Assembly: GCA_964036315.1 (NCBI GenBank)
Contig: OZ038478.1
Coordinates: 146,727,758 to 146,791,757 of the forward strand
Source: Acanthosepion esculentum
Taxonomy: Eukaryota; Mollusca; Cephalopoda; Sepiida; Sepiidae
Length of the DNA stretch: 64,000 nucleotides
Reading direction: 5' to 3'
The position numbers and the translations under genes were made by a program. Below the pieces are notes generated by a model. It was not told the DNA's origin and did not search any database. It was given only the letters and a program-made list of their open reading frames with translations. Below are positions 33,820-45,177 of this stretch, piece by piece (the first letter of the stretch is position 1; the number at the start of each line of letters is the position of its first letter).

Positions 33820-34640
33820 TTTTTTTAAATGCCATTTACCCAGAATTTTTTTCCAAGTTGATACATTTTTAAAAAATCCTTATTTCCAGGTTTGAAGTAT
33901 TTACTTATATTGTTATTTCTTGATGTTCTCGCCTTACATTTTGGTAATAATTTATTAAAAACGGACTTAATCTTCCTGACGAAAATCAACTCTGAAGGCG
34001 AAATTCGAGACACGGTGTTTGAGTTTGGTGTTATTCTGTAAACACTCAGAAATTGTTGGAGCATTATTCCTCTGACTCCTCTCCCGCCGACATTTTTAGT
34101 GCTCTTTTAAACGTATCGAAAAACAGTTCCGCTTGTCCGTTTGATCTTGTGTGATAAGGACGAGTTGTAATATGCTCTACTGCTAATGATTTGCAACAAA
34201 AAAAATAATTCAATAGACGTAAATTGTCCCGTTATCTGAAATGATAGTGTCAGGAACACCGAACCTTGCAGAAGTCCTGGAAAAGAAAATTTATCGTTAC
34301 CGCGGTAGTCGGTCTTCTACATTTTTATATTTCTGGTCCTTTAGTGTAAATATCGACTGCCACTTAATAGTATGCTCCGTTTAACGGTCCTGTGAAGTCT
34401 ATATGTATTCTGAACCATGGCATATTGGTTTTCGGTCAAGGCAGAAATTTGATACTCTGAGACTTCACTGATACATCATAACCTCTGCATGATTTCACTA
34501 AATTTTCGATACCTTGATCTATTTTTTGCCAAATAAGTATAACCTTTTGGGGGCCAATAAGTACAACATATAATAATTCCAGAAATTCCTGGATGTCATA
34601 TGTGAAATTCCTTTAGCATACCTTTTTTGCAACAATCCTC
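33820..34640 (-). pseudogene. Gypsy C integrase
   Basis: The minus-strand segment 34064-33825 reads 'MLQQFLSVYRITPN', 'RISPSELIFVRKIKSVFNKL' and 'YFKPGNKDFLKMYQLGKKFW', equivalent to the integrase C-terminal half. Upstream, around 34080-34450, fragments of the DDE core ('PYHTRSNGQAELFF' region) are legible through many shifts. Dead. Confidence 0.6.
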
Positions 34641-34649
34641 GTATCACAA

Positions 34650-36000
34650 TTCTTTTTGCGTACATTATTACATTATGAAAATGCATTATTTACAGCAATA
34701 TTTTTTTCCTTTAGCACTTAATTGCTTCTTCATTTTCATTATAAAGTCGTCTTTTTTCGACTTAATTCATTATTTCCTCTAAAGTTCTCTTACGGTATTG
34801 TATAATAATTATTGATTTCTTTTTCGGCCCTTACGTCGCAATTACTGTGTCTTCAAGTGGTTCACAGAATCTTGGTATTAGTCTAGACAATTCGTCTGCA
34901 TGACTTAATGTTTTGGATGGTAGAAACAGAGTTTTATAATTATAGTTTAATAGGATAGTTCCCCATCGCTGTAATCTATTTGCTGTATGTGTGGGGACAC
35001 CCTTTTTTGATCCATATATGGACAATAATGGAAGATCGTCTGTCTACAGTATGAATTCTCTACCATATATGAATTTATGTATTTTGTCATGGCAAATATG
35101 ATGGCCAATACTTCCTTTTCAATCTGGCTGTAGTTTCTTTTTCAGTTGCAATCAATGAACTTGAAACATGAGCTATTGGTTTAGTTGTTTCTTCCTCCTA
35201 CCTGTGCACTATCACTGCTTCAGTACCCGAATAACTTGCATCTAATTCAATCACAATCTTTAATTTATTGCCAAATTAGCTAGTGACAAATCTGATGTTA
35301 AGACTTCCTTGATATCTTCGAAAACACTTTGACATTTATAGGTCCAATTACATTTGACATCTTTCTTTAGCATGTTATTCAAGAGTGCTTTTAATTTATG
35401 CATATTTGATCAATAACGTGTCCTAGATACTTAACTCTGGACATAAACAATTCGGATTTTCCTTCACTGATCTTAAAACCATATTCAATGATCCTCCCTC
35501 ATACTTTCTTTTACACCTTCCCTATGTTACTTTCGTGTCTTACTTTTAATAAGTATATCATTCAAATATGCTTTAGCACAATCCAAACCGGCAAGCATGG
35601 TATCCATTATCTGTTGGAATATGCTTGGTGCCACCTTTATACCGAAAGGAATTCGGGTGAATTTGTATAACCCTCTGTTAACTGTTAATTCTTAAAAATA
35701 TTGAGCAGTCTTCGTCCACTAGGACGTGTAGGTAAGTGTCTGACAGGTCCAATTTAGAAAATATTACCACCATTTAACTTTGCAATTTTTTTCTCTGGAC
35801 TTCATAACGGCAAGTTATATTGTTTTAAACTTTCATCAACAGTACATACGCGGATTTTATTATTCCTTTTTTTAACGTAGACTGTTGGTGGTGCCCATTC
35901 GGAATAGTTTATTTTTCAAATGACACCCAATTTTTCTAGTCTCTCCAATTCATTATAAATGAAGATACACTTTTTTGTGGCTTAAATGTCGGTTGTTACA
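34650..36000 (-). pseudogene. Gypsy C RT and RNase H
   Basis: Minus strand: 'YNELERLEKLGVI', 'EWAPPTVYVKKRNNKIRVC', 'LNGGNIFSKLDLSDTYLHVL' (RT), then 'ELDASYSGTEAVIVH', and 'GSKKGVPTHTANRLQRWGTI' with 'SHADELSRLIPRF' (RNase H end). Stops and shifts are frequent. Order and motifs match Gypsy A domain by domain. Confidence 0.7.
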
Positions 36001-36179
36001 TTTTTTTAACTCAATCTTAGTTTTTTTTTAAAGATGAAACATTGCAATCCAGTATGTTCGAAACAAATTAGCAGTATTCCAGTTTGTTTGGCTTTCCTCA
36101 CAAATGAAACGTTACAGCTGAGGTCACCCAAAAAGTTTAGTCGCTTTCCTAAGATTCCATACGCAACTTTATCAGAACT

Positions 36180-36740
36180 CAATAAACTGGGCTGACCCAT
36201 TTCTTCCATATCTGTTCATTTATGATAGTGATATTAGACCCTGTATCTCGTTGCAATTTTATTTTTACACCATTAATTTGCATAAAAACAAATTTCCTCT
36301 TTTGAGATGACTTGTTAATTTTCCTTTTACGATTCATATCGTCACTTCATGCATTTATCATGTTCGCATAAGTTTTATTTTTTCTCCAATTTTTGTATAT
36401 GAAACCCGTACTTTTGCGTTCTAATTTAGCACATTCATAGCATTTTTGTTCTTGAAGAAACAATCACTCTCAAAATGCTTACCTTCACAACCGTGGCAAG
36501 CATTAGGTATTGAGTGGGGTTAAATGTATTTTTTCTGATCTGTTAGGATTTCAAAAACATCTAGTTTTTATTTATCTGTACCTGTGAATTATTTTCTCCT
36601 CAATCCTTGCAATCTCGTGTTTCTAATTCACAATACGTTGACATTTTCCGCTAGTTATGGAGAGTTAATTTTGGATCCCGTTTTAATTTAGCAAATAACT
36701 GGACCTTATTTCTGCATCCTTATTAGAAGTTAAACCCTGA
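36180..36740 (-). pseudogene. Gypsy C gag end, zinc knuckle and protease
   Basis: Minus strand: 'DAEIRSSYLLN' (gag end), 'CHGCEGKHFESDCF' (CCHC knuckle) and 'LQRDTGSNITIINEQIWKKW' (protease). Unlike Gypsy A the protease keeps the catalytic DTG. The block is broken by stops and shifts. Confidence 0.6.
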
Positions 36741-36983
36741 ATATCAGGCACTGAAATTTTTTTAATTTTTTTTTAAGCGTATCACCCCAAGCAAGGCCGG
36801 AGGCCACTATCACGCAAGGGATTAAAGAAGGGTTGGAGGAAGAGCAGATAGGAGTGGTAAAAGAGAGGATGTGGAGAAAGAGAAAGACAGTGGGTCGATC
36901 AAGACAAGAAGGTTGCAGAAGATTTGGAGCGAGAGCAGATAGGAATGAAAAATGAAAGGATGTGGAGAAGGGAAGTTGATAGA

Positions 36984-38381
36984 TCAAGGCAACTGGAGAT
37001 GTCGATTGACGCTACACTTAAACCGTTGGAGATTGTATTTGTCAGGGAAACAGTAATATGGAAGGGAGTTCCATAGGCGAGATGTGTGAGACATGAAGCT
37101 ATTGGAGTAGAAAAGACGTCTGCATCTAACAGTTTCCACGGTGTAGGGGTGGGAGCAGGATGCCAGCTTCGTGGGGCGTTTAAATTCACGAGGCCTAGAG
37201 ACAAGCGAAAGCAGCTCCTCGGAGCAATTACCGGGGAAGTACTTGTAAAAAAGGCAGAGCGAGGCAACATCGCGTCTGTGAGAGAGCGACTGCAGACCAG
37301 ATGACAGATCAGGGCCAATCACGTTGCCTATTCGTCTTTGGATCTTATCAAGAACGTTGAGGCAAACAGCAGGGACCCCAGACCATATATGGCAGCAATA
37401 CTCCATGCAAGGGCGAATGGTCGATTTATAGACTTGGAGGATCGATTCCGGGGAGAAAAATTTCCTGGCTCGGCACAGAGAACCAACTTTCCTTGCGGTG
37501 GCTGATGCAACTGACTCGATGTACTTGTTCCATCTTAGATCAGCAGACAGCGTGAGACCAAGCAGCAACAGGGAGGAGCTCTCGAGAAGTTGGACTTCAG
37601 ACATTCTAATGGGATGCAGGGATGGATCCTTGGGATGGTTAATAGAGAGCAGTTTTGTTTTAGAGGCGTTAAAGTTAACCAACCATTTTTCACCCCAGTT
37701 CACAACCGATAGGAGGTCCTTTTCAATTTGAGCTGCCAGGTTAGCTTTGTCCGCCTCACTAGATTTGTGTTTGAGGCAGGAGTAAATAGTGGTGTCATCA
37801 GCGTAGATGCCAACTTGGGAGTCTATGGCGTCAGGAAGGTCATTTATAAATATGAGGAACAGAGTAAGGCCAAGGATGGAGCCTTGAGGAACACCTGCGT
37901 TAGTGGGATAGGAGATGGAGATGAATCCACTGAGAACAACCTTCAAATCCCGATTTGACAGAAATGATTGTATTAGGTCAAACAATCGACCTGTGATACC
38001 ATAACCCTGGAGCTTGCGAAGGAGGCCGGCATGCCAAACTCTATCGAATGCTTTGGAGATGTCAAGGGCCACGGCACGAGGTTCACCGTTGTTGTGGATA
38101 GCTTGGCAGACAAATTCAGTGATGGCCGTAAGCACATCGGCCGTAGATCGGGCAAAGCGGAAACCATACTGCTTGTCTGAGAGCAGATCGTGGGATATCA
38201 GGTGATTAATCACTTCGGCGTTGATAATGGCCTCGAAGACTTTGCCGGAGAGGGGTAGGAGACTGATAGGACGGTAATTGGAAGGGCTGGAGGGGTTGCC
38301 AGAGTTCTTAAAGATAGGAACAATGGTTGAGGATTTCCAGCAGTCAGGAAAACAGGACTCCTTGAGGCAGCGGTTGTACAA
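36984..38381 (-). pseudogene. LINE RT and C-terminus (465-codon open segment)
   Basis: Contains 'NYRPISLLPLSGKVFEAI', 'ALDISKAFDRVWHAGLL', 'AGVPQGSILGLTLFLIFIND', 'IYADDTTIYS' and the C-terminal 'SRLWNSLPYYCFPDKYNLQ'. Compared with the intact copy, 'GSILGP' is 'GSILGL'. The segment is open but separated from its endonuclease by frameshifts. Confidence 0.85.
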
Positions 38382-38917
38382 TTTAGAGAGGGCAGGCGCC
38401 AGTTCAGGACAATGGCTGGTATTCCGTCACCACCGGTAGCCTTGTGGTGATCTAAGTTAGAAATAATGCCCAATACCGACGACGGGGTTATGTGCAAGCC
38501 GTCCAGGAGGGCCTCAGTTCTGGGAGGGAAATCGGGCAAGGGTACCCCTGAAGAGTCAAGCGTAGAATTGGAAGAAAACTTCCGAGCGAAGCATTCGGCC
38601 TTGTCGGCAGAGGTGGTCAGGACCTCAAACTGATTGAACAGGGGAGGAATGGAGGGTTTGTTATTGTTCAGAACGCTCTTGCAGAGGCGCCAATAGACTT
38701 TGGAGACAAATTTGCGGGATGCAATACGTTCCTTCATCCGCGCAGCAAATAGTGACTTGACATCGTCGAGGGTCCGCTTACACTCATTGCGGGCAGAGGT
38801 AAATAGACGTCTGTTGGAGTCGGACATATCACTACGAAAACGGTGGAAGAAGTGGTTCGTATGGGCAATGGCGGCTGAGCAAGCAGTTGTGAACCAGGGG
38901 GAGGAGCGCGGTTTGAC

Positions 38918-39610
38918 CTAGAATTTCCTGTAGGGGATGAAAAAGTCGATACCGGCTTTAATCCAGGAAGAGAACTCAGAAGCACAATCATGAGTGGGGA
39001 GCTTAAATATAGCATCCCAGGGAACTTCGCGGAGGAAGTCACGAAACGAGTCCCAGTCAGCCCGTTGGTAGCAGAATGTGGTTCTGGTGGTAGGAGGTTC
39101 TTTGCATGGGGTGGGGCTGAAGGAGATGCTAACAGACACGACAGCATTATCGGAGTTACCGATAGGACAGAGCTGCGTGGCACTGCAAGACTCAGGGATG
39201 GAGGTAAAACACAGGTCGAGGAATGAGGCCTTACACTCACGGTTGTAGGCAAAACGCGTGGGGAAATCGATTATCTGGGTGAGGGATTGAGAGACTGAAA
39301 AGTTGAGAGTATGTATGCCTACGAGGTCGGTAGTAGCGTTCTTTAGCCACAGGTTGTTATGGGCGTTAAAATCGCCAAACACAAACATTTGAGCGTACGG
39401 ATGGACAGAGAGGGCCCTATCTATGCTGTCAGAAATGACATCGAGTATCCCACAGTCCTGAGAGGATGAAGAGCGGTATAGGAAGAAAAGATAGCTTACA
39501 GCATTGAGAAGAGATAGCCGGAGACACAAGTACGAATGATCCGGCGATTCAAGAGAGGACTCTCTAGCCAGAGGGAGATAGTCCTTGACGTAAACACCAA
39601 GGCCATGCAT
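38918..39610 (-). pseudogene. LINE AP-endonuclease segment
   Basis: 230 codons with 'HGLGVYVKDYLPLARESSLE', 'QMFVFGDFNAHNNLWLKNAT' and 'LCPIGNSDNAVVSVSI'. Apurinic-type endonucleases end in S-D-H; here it is SDN, so the catalytic histidine is lost. The N-terminal Glu box lies near the truncation. Confidence 0.8.
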
Positions 39611-39703
39611 ATGGGTTAGGGAGTCTTTTCTGAGGAGAGGAAGGTATCCAGAGATCGAGAGATCAGAGGAAGGGATAAAGGAGTCAAGATTGGTCTCACA
39701 CCT

Positions 39704-40595
39704 CGTTAGAAACTCGTTCGGCTCGAAAAGTTCTGCTGGTCAGAATGGGTGCCATTTTGTTTTGGACTTTCTCCTACAAAAAGCCCTTCCCCCCGGCCCT
39801 CTGTTGTGGTGGTGGAATAGCGGTCGTACGACCCCCCCCCCCCACTGCCACCAACACTGCGTTCTTTGTAACTTGAAGCTCGGGGAATCGAGCGTGCCGC
39901 CCACTATCGCTTGTGTCTTTTGCGAAGTATGTCGTCGATATTAAAACTGAATCCCAGTGAGTAAATACTTTATTAATAATTATTTTTAATTTAATTTTAT
40001 TTATTTATTTATTTATTTTTATTTTTCTTTTCTTGCTAAAAACTAACGCCTGCTAACCTCTTTTTCCCCTTGTCCAATTTTGTTTGTTTTTAATATAGAC
40101 CACTGGGACTTATACTAAGTTAAAACTTAGTACCATATGTCTTTCCTATCCCCCAGTACCCTCGACTTGTATATGCCCTTTGTTCTGTCATCGTTGTATA
40201 TGTTTTATGTAATTGGAGAAGGTAGGCTTTCCTACCGCCCGGTCAACACTCCTCCCTCTTCTATTGAACGCGAGTAGAGGCCCAAACCTTGTTTCGTGTT
40301 TAGGAAGGGGTTCCCGGATCTCTTTCTCCCACTTACTGGCCTCTGTACTGGTGTCGCTGTGTTCCTCCCATGATGCGCGCAGTCTGTGGCATTGCCTGTT
40401 CATTCTGAGGGTACACGGTTGACAGTTACCTGGTTGCTGTTTCCGACTGGTCGTTAGGAGCCCTAACTCTTGCGTAGCGTCTTGAGCGGCCGCTCTGATC
40501 AACAGTTACATAATATCGGGATGTCTGTAGTGCCATGTCGCGCATGGATAGGTGTCCCTGCAGTCATTTCCGGTGGGCAACCCTGAAGCCACATT
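39704..40595 (+). promoter_or_regulatory. 5' UTR / putative promoter of the intact LINE
   Basis: From about 40095 to 40595 the sequence is shared with the inverted 5' fragment (44640-44000), so it is element 5' UTR. Upstream are a poly(C) run (39826-39842) and an AT-rich part. 'CCCAGTGAGTAAAT' (39954-39967) resembles a splice donor and 'TTTTTAATATAGACC' (40088-40102) an acceptor, so the leader may be spliced. No promoter motif is certain. Confidence 0.45.
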
Positions 40596-43589
40596 ATGAA
40601 TCTTGCTGTGCCAATCCCCCTCTCTGTTCGCGTCATGGGTATCAACCGTCGGCTTCCTTTAACTCAGGCCTTCTCCCTCTTTCCAAAACCAATTACCAAC
40701 ATGAATAACAAAAAACTGAAATACAAACCTAAACCAGCATTCCAAAAATCACCCAAACCTCTAAATATCTCCTTCTCTAACATCCGCGGCATTAGAACCA
40801 ACTTCTGCAGCGTTGAGTCTTTCCTCATAGCTAAGTGCCCGGATATACTCGCCCTGTGTGAGACCAATCTTAACTCCTCTATCCCTTCCTCCGATTTCTC
40901 GATCCCTGGATACTTCCCACTCCTCAGAAAAGACTCTCTAACCCACATGCATGGTCTGGGTGTCTACGTCAAGGACCATCTCCCTCTGGCTAGAGAGACC
41001 TCTCTCGAATCGCAGGATCATTCCTACTTATGTCTCCGCCTATCTCTTCTCAATGCTGTAAGCTATCTTTTCTTCCTCTACCGCTCTCCATCCTCTCAGG
41101 ACTGCGGGATACTCGATGTCATTTCTGACAGCGTTGATAAGGCCCTCTCTGTCCATCCGTCCGCTCACATATTTGTGTTTGGTGATTTCAACGCCCATCA
41201 CAACCAGTGGCTACAGAACGCTACCACTGACCTCGCTGGCGTTCATACTCTTAACTTTTCAATCTCTCAATCCCTCACCCAGATAATCGATTTCCCCACG
41301 CGTTTTTCCTACAATCGTGACTGTAAGCCCTCACTCCTCGACCTGTGTTTTACCTCCATCCCTGAGTCGTGTAGTGCCACGCAGCTCTGTCCTGTCGGTA
41401 ACTCCGATCATGCTGTCGTGTCTGTCAGTATCTCCTTCAGCCCCTCCCCCTGCAATGAACCTCCTACCACCAGAACCACATTCTGCTACCAACGGGCTGA
41501 CTGGGACTCATTTCGGGACTTCCTCCGCGATGTCCCCTGGGATGCTGTATTTCAGCTCCCCACTCATGACTGTGCTTCTGAGTTCTCCTCCTGGATCAAA
41601 GCCGGTATCGAAGCTTTCATCCCCTCCAGGAAATACAAGGTCAAACCGCGCTCCTCCCCCTGGTTCACAGCTGCTTGCTCAGCCGCCATTGCCCATAGGA
41701 ACCACTTCTTCCACCGTTTTCGTAGTGACATGTCCGACTCCAACAGACGTCTATTTACCTCTGCACGCAATGAGTGTAAGCGTACCCTCGACAATGCCAA
41801 GGGACTATTTGCAGCTCGGATGAAGGAACGTATTGCATCCCGCAAATTTGGCTCCAAGGACTATTGGCGCCTCTGCAAGAGCGTTCTGAATTGTAACAAA
41901 CACTCCATTCCTCCACTGTTCAATCAGTTTGAGGTCCTGACCACCTCTGCCGACAAGGCCGAATGCTTCGCTCGAAAGTTTTCTTCCAATTCTATGCTTG
42001 ACTCCTCTGGGGTACCCTTGCCTGACTTCCCTCCCAGAACCGAGGCCCTACTGGACGGCTTGCACATAACCCCGTCGTCGGTACTGGGCATTATTTCTAA
42101 CTTAGATCCCCACAAGGCTACCGGCGGCGACGGAATACCAGCCATTGTCCTGAAGAAATGCGCACCTGAACTGGCACCTGCCCTCTCTAAATTGTACAAC
42201 CGCTGCCTCAAGGAGTCCTGTTTTCCTGACTGCTGGAAGTCCTCTACCATTGTTCCTGTCTTTAAGAACTCTGGCGACCCCTCCAACCCTTCTAATTACC
42301 GTCCTATCAGTCTCCTTCCCATCTTCGGCAAAGTCTTTGAGGCCATTATCAACGCCGAAGTGACTACTCACCTGATATCCCACGATCTGCTCTCAGACAA
42401 GCAGTATGGTTTCCGCTTTGCCCGGTCTACTGCCGATGTGCTTACGGCCATCACTGAATTTGTCTACCAAGCTATCCATAGTAACGGCGAAGCCCGTGCC
42501 GTGGCCCTTGACATCTCCAAGGCATTCGATAGGGTTTGGCATGCCGGCCTCCTTCGCAAGCTCTGGGGTTATGGTATCACAGGTCGATTGTTTGACCTAA
42601 TTCAATCGTTCCTATCAAACCGGGATTTGAAGGTTGTTCTCAGTGGATCCTTCTCCAACTCCTATCCCACTACTGCTGGTGTTCCTCAAGGCTCCATCCT
42701 TGGCCCTACTCTGTTCCTCATATTTATAAATGACCTTCCTGACGCCATAGACTCCCAAGTCGGTATCTACGCTGACGACACTGCCATTTACTCCTACCTC
42801 AAGCACAAATCTACCGAGGCGGACAAAATTAACCTGGCAGCTCAAATTGAAAAGGACCTCCAATCGGTTGTGGACTGGGGAGAGAAATGGATGGTCAACT
42901 TTAATGCCTCTAAAACAAAATTGCTCTCCATTAACCACCACAAGGACCCATCCCTGCATCCCATCAGAATGTCTGAGGACCAACTTCTCGAGAGTTCCTC
43001 TCTGCGGCTGCTCGGTCTCACGCTGTCGGCTGATCTGAGATGGAACAAATACATCGAGTCAATTGCATCATCCACCGCTAGAAAAGTTGGTTCCCTGTGC
43101 CGAGCCAGGAAATTCTTCTCCCCTGAATCGATCCTCCAGGTCTATAAGTCTACCATTCGACCTTGCATGGAGTATTGCTGCCATTTATGGTCTGGGGCCC
43201 CTGCGTGTTGCCTCGGGGTTCTTGATAAGATCCAGAGACGGATATGCAATGTGATTGGCCCTGATCTGTCATCTCGTCTGCAGTCGCTCTCTCACAGACG
43301 GAATGTTGCATCACTCTGCCTTTTCTACAAGTACTTCCACGGTAATTGCTCTGAGGAGTTGCTCTCACTTGTCCCTAAGCCTCGTGAATTCAAGCGTCCT
43401 ACGAGGCTGGCATCCCGTTCCCACCCCTTCACCGTAGAAACTGTTAGGTGTAGACGTCTTTTCTACTCCAATAGCTTCATGTCTCGCACATCTCGCCTAT
43501 GGAACTCCCTTCCCCGTTACTGTTTCCCTGACAAATACAATCTCCAACGGTTTAAGTGTAGCGTCAATCGTCATCTCCAGTTGCCTTGA
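40596..43589 (+). CDS. LINE endonuclease-reverse transcriptase, 997 aa, intact
   Basis: An uninterrupted frame with ATG at 40596 encodes a nuclear retrotransposition enzyme. Endonuclease: 'SFSNIRGIRTN' (near residue 60), 'LALCETNLNS' (catalytic Glu near 89), 'FVFGDFNAHH' (near 195) and 'GNSDHAVVS' (near 269). RT: 'NYRPISLLPIFGKVFEAI' (near 566), 'ALDISKAFDRVWHAGLL' (near 637), 'GVPQGSILGPTLFLIFIND' (near 695) and 'GIYADDTAIYS' with YADD near 725-728. The C-terminus ends in 'TSRLWNSLPRYCFPDKYNLQ'. All catalytic boxes are intact, unlike the minus copy (SDN). The element nicks DNA and copies its own RNA. Clade (jockey/CR1/RTE-X group) is inferred from motifs only; in-frame ATGs at 40635 and 40701 are alternative starts. 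Confidence 0.9.
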   Translation: MNLAVPIPLSVRVMGINRRLPLTQAFSLFPKPITNMNNKKLKYKPKPAFQKSPKPLNISFSNIRGIRTNFCSVESFLIAKCPDILALCETNLNSSIPSSDFSIPGYFPLLRKDSLTHMHGLGVYVKDHLPLARETSLESQDHSYLCLRLSLLNAVSYLFFLYRSPSSQDCGILDVISDSVDKALSVHPSAHIFVFGDFNAHHNQWLQNATTDLAGVHTLNFSISQSLTQIIDFPTRFSYNRDCKPSLLDLCFTSIPESCSATQLCPVGNSDHAVVSVSISFSPSPCNEPPTTRTTFCYQRADWDSFRDFLRDVPWDAVFQLPTHDCASEFSSWIKAGIEAFIPSRKYKVKPRSSPWFTAACSAAIAHRNHFFHRFRSDMSDSNRRLFTSARNECKRTLDNAKGLFAARMKERIASRKFGSKDYWRLCKSVLNCNKHSIPPLFNQFEVLTTSADKAECFARKFSSNSMLDSSGVPLPDFPPRTEALLDGLHITPSSVLGIISNLDPHKATGGDGIPAIVLKKCAPELAPALSKLYNRCLKESCFPDCWKSSTIVPVFKNSGDPSNPSNYRPISLLPIFGKVFEAIINAEVTTHLISHDLLSDKQYGFRFARSTADVLTAITEFVYQAIHSNGEARAVALDISKAFDRVWHAGLLRKLWGYGITGRLFDLIQSFLSNRDLKVVLSGSFSNSYPTTAGVPQGSILGPTLFLIFINDLPDAIDSQVGIYADDTAIYSYLKHKSTEADKINLAAQIEKDLQSVVDWGEKWMVNFNASKTKLLSINHHKDPSLHPIRMSEDQLLESSSLRLLGLTLSADLRWNKYIESIASSTARKVGSLCRARKFFSPESILQVYKSTIRPCMEYCCHLWSGAPACCLGVLDKIQRRICNVIGPDLSSRLQSLSHRRNVASLCLFYKYFHGNCSEELLSLVPKPREFKRPTRLASRSHPFTVETVRCRRLFYSNSFMSRTSRLWNSLPRYCFPDKYNLQRFKCSVNRHLQLP

Positions 43590-43797
43590 TCTATCCACTT
43601 CCTGACATCTTCCATTCCTATCTGCTCTCGCTCTATATCTCCCGTAACCTCCCCACCTCGATCGGCCCTCCGTCCTTCTCTTTCTCCACAACCCTTCCTT
43701 TACCACTCCTATCTGCTCTTCCTCCAACCCTTCTGTAACCCCTTGCGTGATAGTGGCCACCGGCCTTGCTCGGGGTGATACGCTTAAAAAAAAACAA

Positions 43798-44289
43798 AAA
43801 AACACCGGGCACTTAGCAATGAGGAAAGACTCAACGCTGCAGAAGTTGGTTCTAATGCCACGGATGTTGGAGAAGGAGATATTTAAAGGTTTGGGTGATT
43901 TTTGGAAGGCTGGTTTAGGTTTATATTTCTGGTTTTTGTACTTCATGTGGGTAATTGGTGTTGGAAAAAGAGAAGGCCTGAGTTAAATGAAGCCGACGGT
44001 TATCACCTAAGACGCGGGCAGAGAGGGGGTTTGGCACAGCCTGAATCATAATGTGGCCTCAGGGTTGCCCACCGGAGATGACTGCAGGGACACCTATCCA
44101 TGCGCGACATGGCACTACAGACACCCTGATATTATGCGGCCGCTCAAGGCGCTACGCAAGAGTTAGGGCTCCTAACTACCAGTCGGAAACAGCAACCAGA
44201 GAACTGTCAACCGTGTATCCTCAGAATGAACAGGCAATGCCACAGACTACACGCATCATGGGTGAAACTCCACGGCACCAGCACAGAGG

Positions 44290-44331
<42 letters not shown>

Positions 44332-44640
44332 GAACCCCTTCCTAGACACGAAACAAGGTTTGGGCCTTTAAACGTGTCCAATAGAGGGGGGAGGATTGTG
44401 GACCGGGCGGTAGGAAAGCCTACCAGCTCCTATTACATATGACGATCAAACGACGATCAAACAAAACAATAGAGGGGGATGTAGTCGGGGTAGTCGCAGG
44501 GCTTACACGAGTTGAGAGTACTTGGCAATAGGAATGACATATCATTGTGTATGTGTACAATACTAAGTTTTAACACTAACAGTAAGTTTTAACTTAGTTA
44601 AAATCCCATTGACCTATATTTAAAAAGAAATTATTACCTC
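43798..44640 (-). mobile_element. Inverted 5' fragment of the same LINE
   Basis: Minus-strand equivalent of about 40095-40848: 5' UTR, start region and the first endonuclease residues ('SFSNIRGIRTNFCSVESFLI'), stopping at 'AKCP' exactly where it meets the poly(A) tail of the plus copy. The region contains an expanded GA run absent from the plus copy and a start region with small indels. Confidence 0.8.
44288..44326. repeat. (GA)n microsatellite
   Basis: Pure GA run within the inverted LINE 5' UTR; the plus copy has only a short TCTCTTTCTCCC at the same place. Confidence 0.9.
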
Positions 44641-45128
44641 TTACGTTAGAGCACTTAGTTTACGTTAAGAGAGGGGGCCCGTCGTGCCGGTTAATAAAAA
44701 GCAAAAGACAAAAATATAAATTAATAAAGAGAGAGGGACAAAAAAAAACAAAAAAATAAAGAAATAAAGAAATAAAATAAATAATTCTAATCAAAATTCT
44801 TAAATACATTAAGGAATTACATATACAAGGAACACGGCATCAAATATGGGGTGCTTAATTAATTTAGCTTGAACTTAATCCACTTCCTCCACCAACTTAT
44901 ACAATATAATACTATTTAGCTTAAAAAAACGTAAATCATGTTTTCGATAGTTATTCAAAATCTCTTGAGAATGGAACAAAAACTTTAATATTAAGATAAA
45001 TTTAAAGTTAAGCGTTTATTTCTGAAACATGGTAATTTCTGTGTCACGATAAATACATATTTTTAAATAATATGATATTATGGTTTACTGTTTATCGAGC
45101 ACTGGTTTTAAAAATAAATGCTATATAA

Positions 45129-45177
<49 letters not shown>

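Larger units (their letters stand above)
33565..36750 (-). mobile_element. Gypsy C: K02A2.6-type Gypsy element, degraded
   Basis: Minus-strand remains of gag end, zinc knuckle, protease, RT, RNase H and integrase, in that order from 36740 down to 33600, ending at the polypurine tract. Clearly the same family as Gypsy A but more decayed. The gag end is interrupted by a LINE at 36757, and nothing identifiable as its 5' end appears beyond that LINE. Confidence 0.75.
36757..39703 (-). mobile_element. Jockey-superfamily LINE, 5'-truncated and mutated
   Basis: Minus-strand copy of the same LINE family as the intact element at 39704-43797. EN remnants (39610-38918), a linker segment (38827-38210) and the RT with C-terminus (38381-36984, 465 codons, 'GIYADDTTIYS') are in different frames, so at least two frameshifts break the protein. 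The poly(A) tail is at 36757-36775 (T-rich on plus), following 'GTGATACGCTT'. The 5' end is truncated at about 39703, within the endonuclease. It sits in Gypsy C gag. Confidence 0.85.
39704..43797 (+). mobile_element. Jockey-superfamily LINE with intact ORF
   Basis: Single-ORF APE-type LINE: 5' UTR (39704 or later to 40595), one 997-codon ORF (40596-43589) and a pyrimidine-rich 3' UTR ending in 'GATACGCTT' and an A-rich tail at 43785-43797. No separate ORF1 (gag-like) is seen upstream. The exact 5' end is unknown; homology with the inverted 5' fragment at 43798-44640 supports element sequence from about 40095 onward. It lies head-to-head with the truncated minus copy. Confidence 0.85.

Noticed and set aside
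41317..41823. Alternative 168-codon frame inside the intact LINE
   Set aside because: It is the +1 shadow of the endonuclease-RT gene; Pro/Ser-rich content is typical of a frame shadow.
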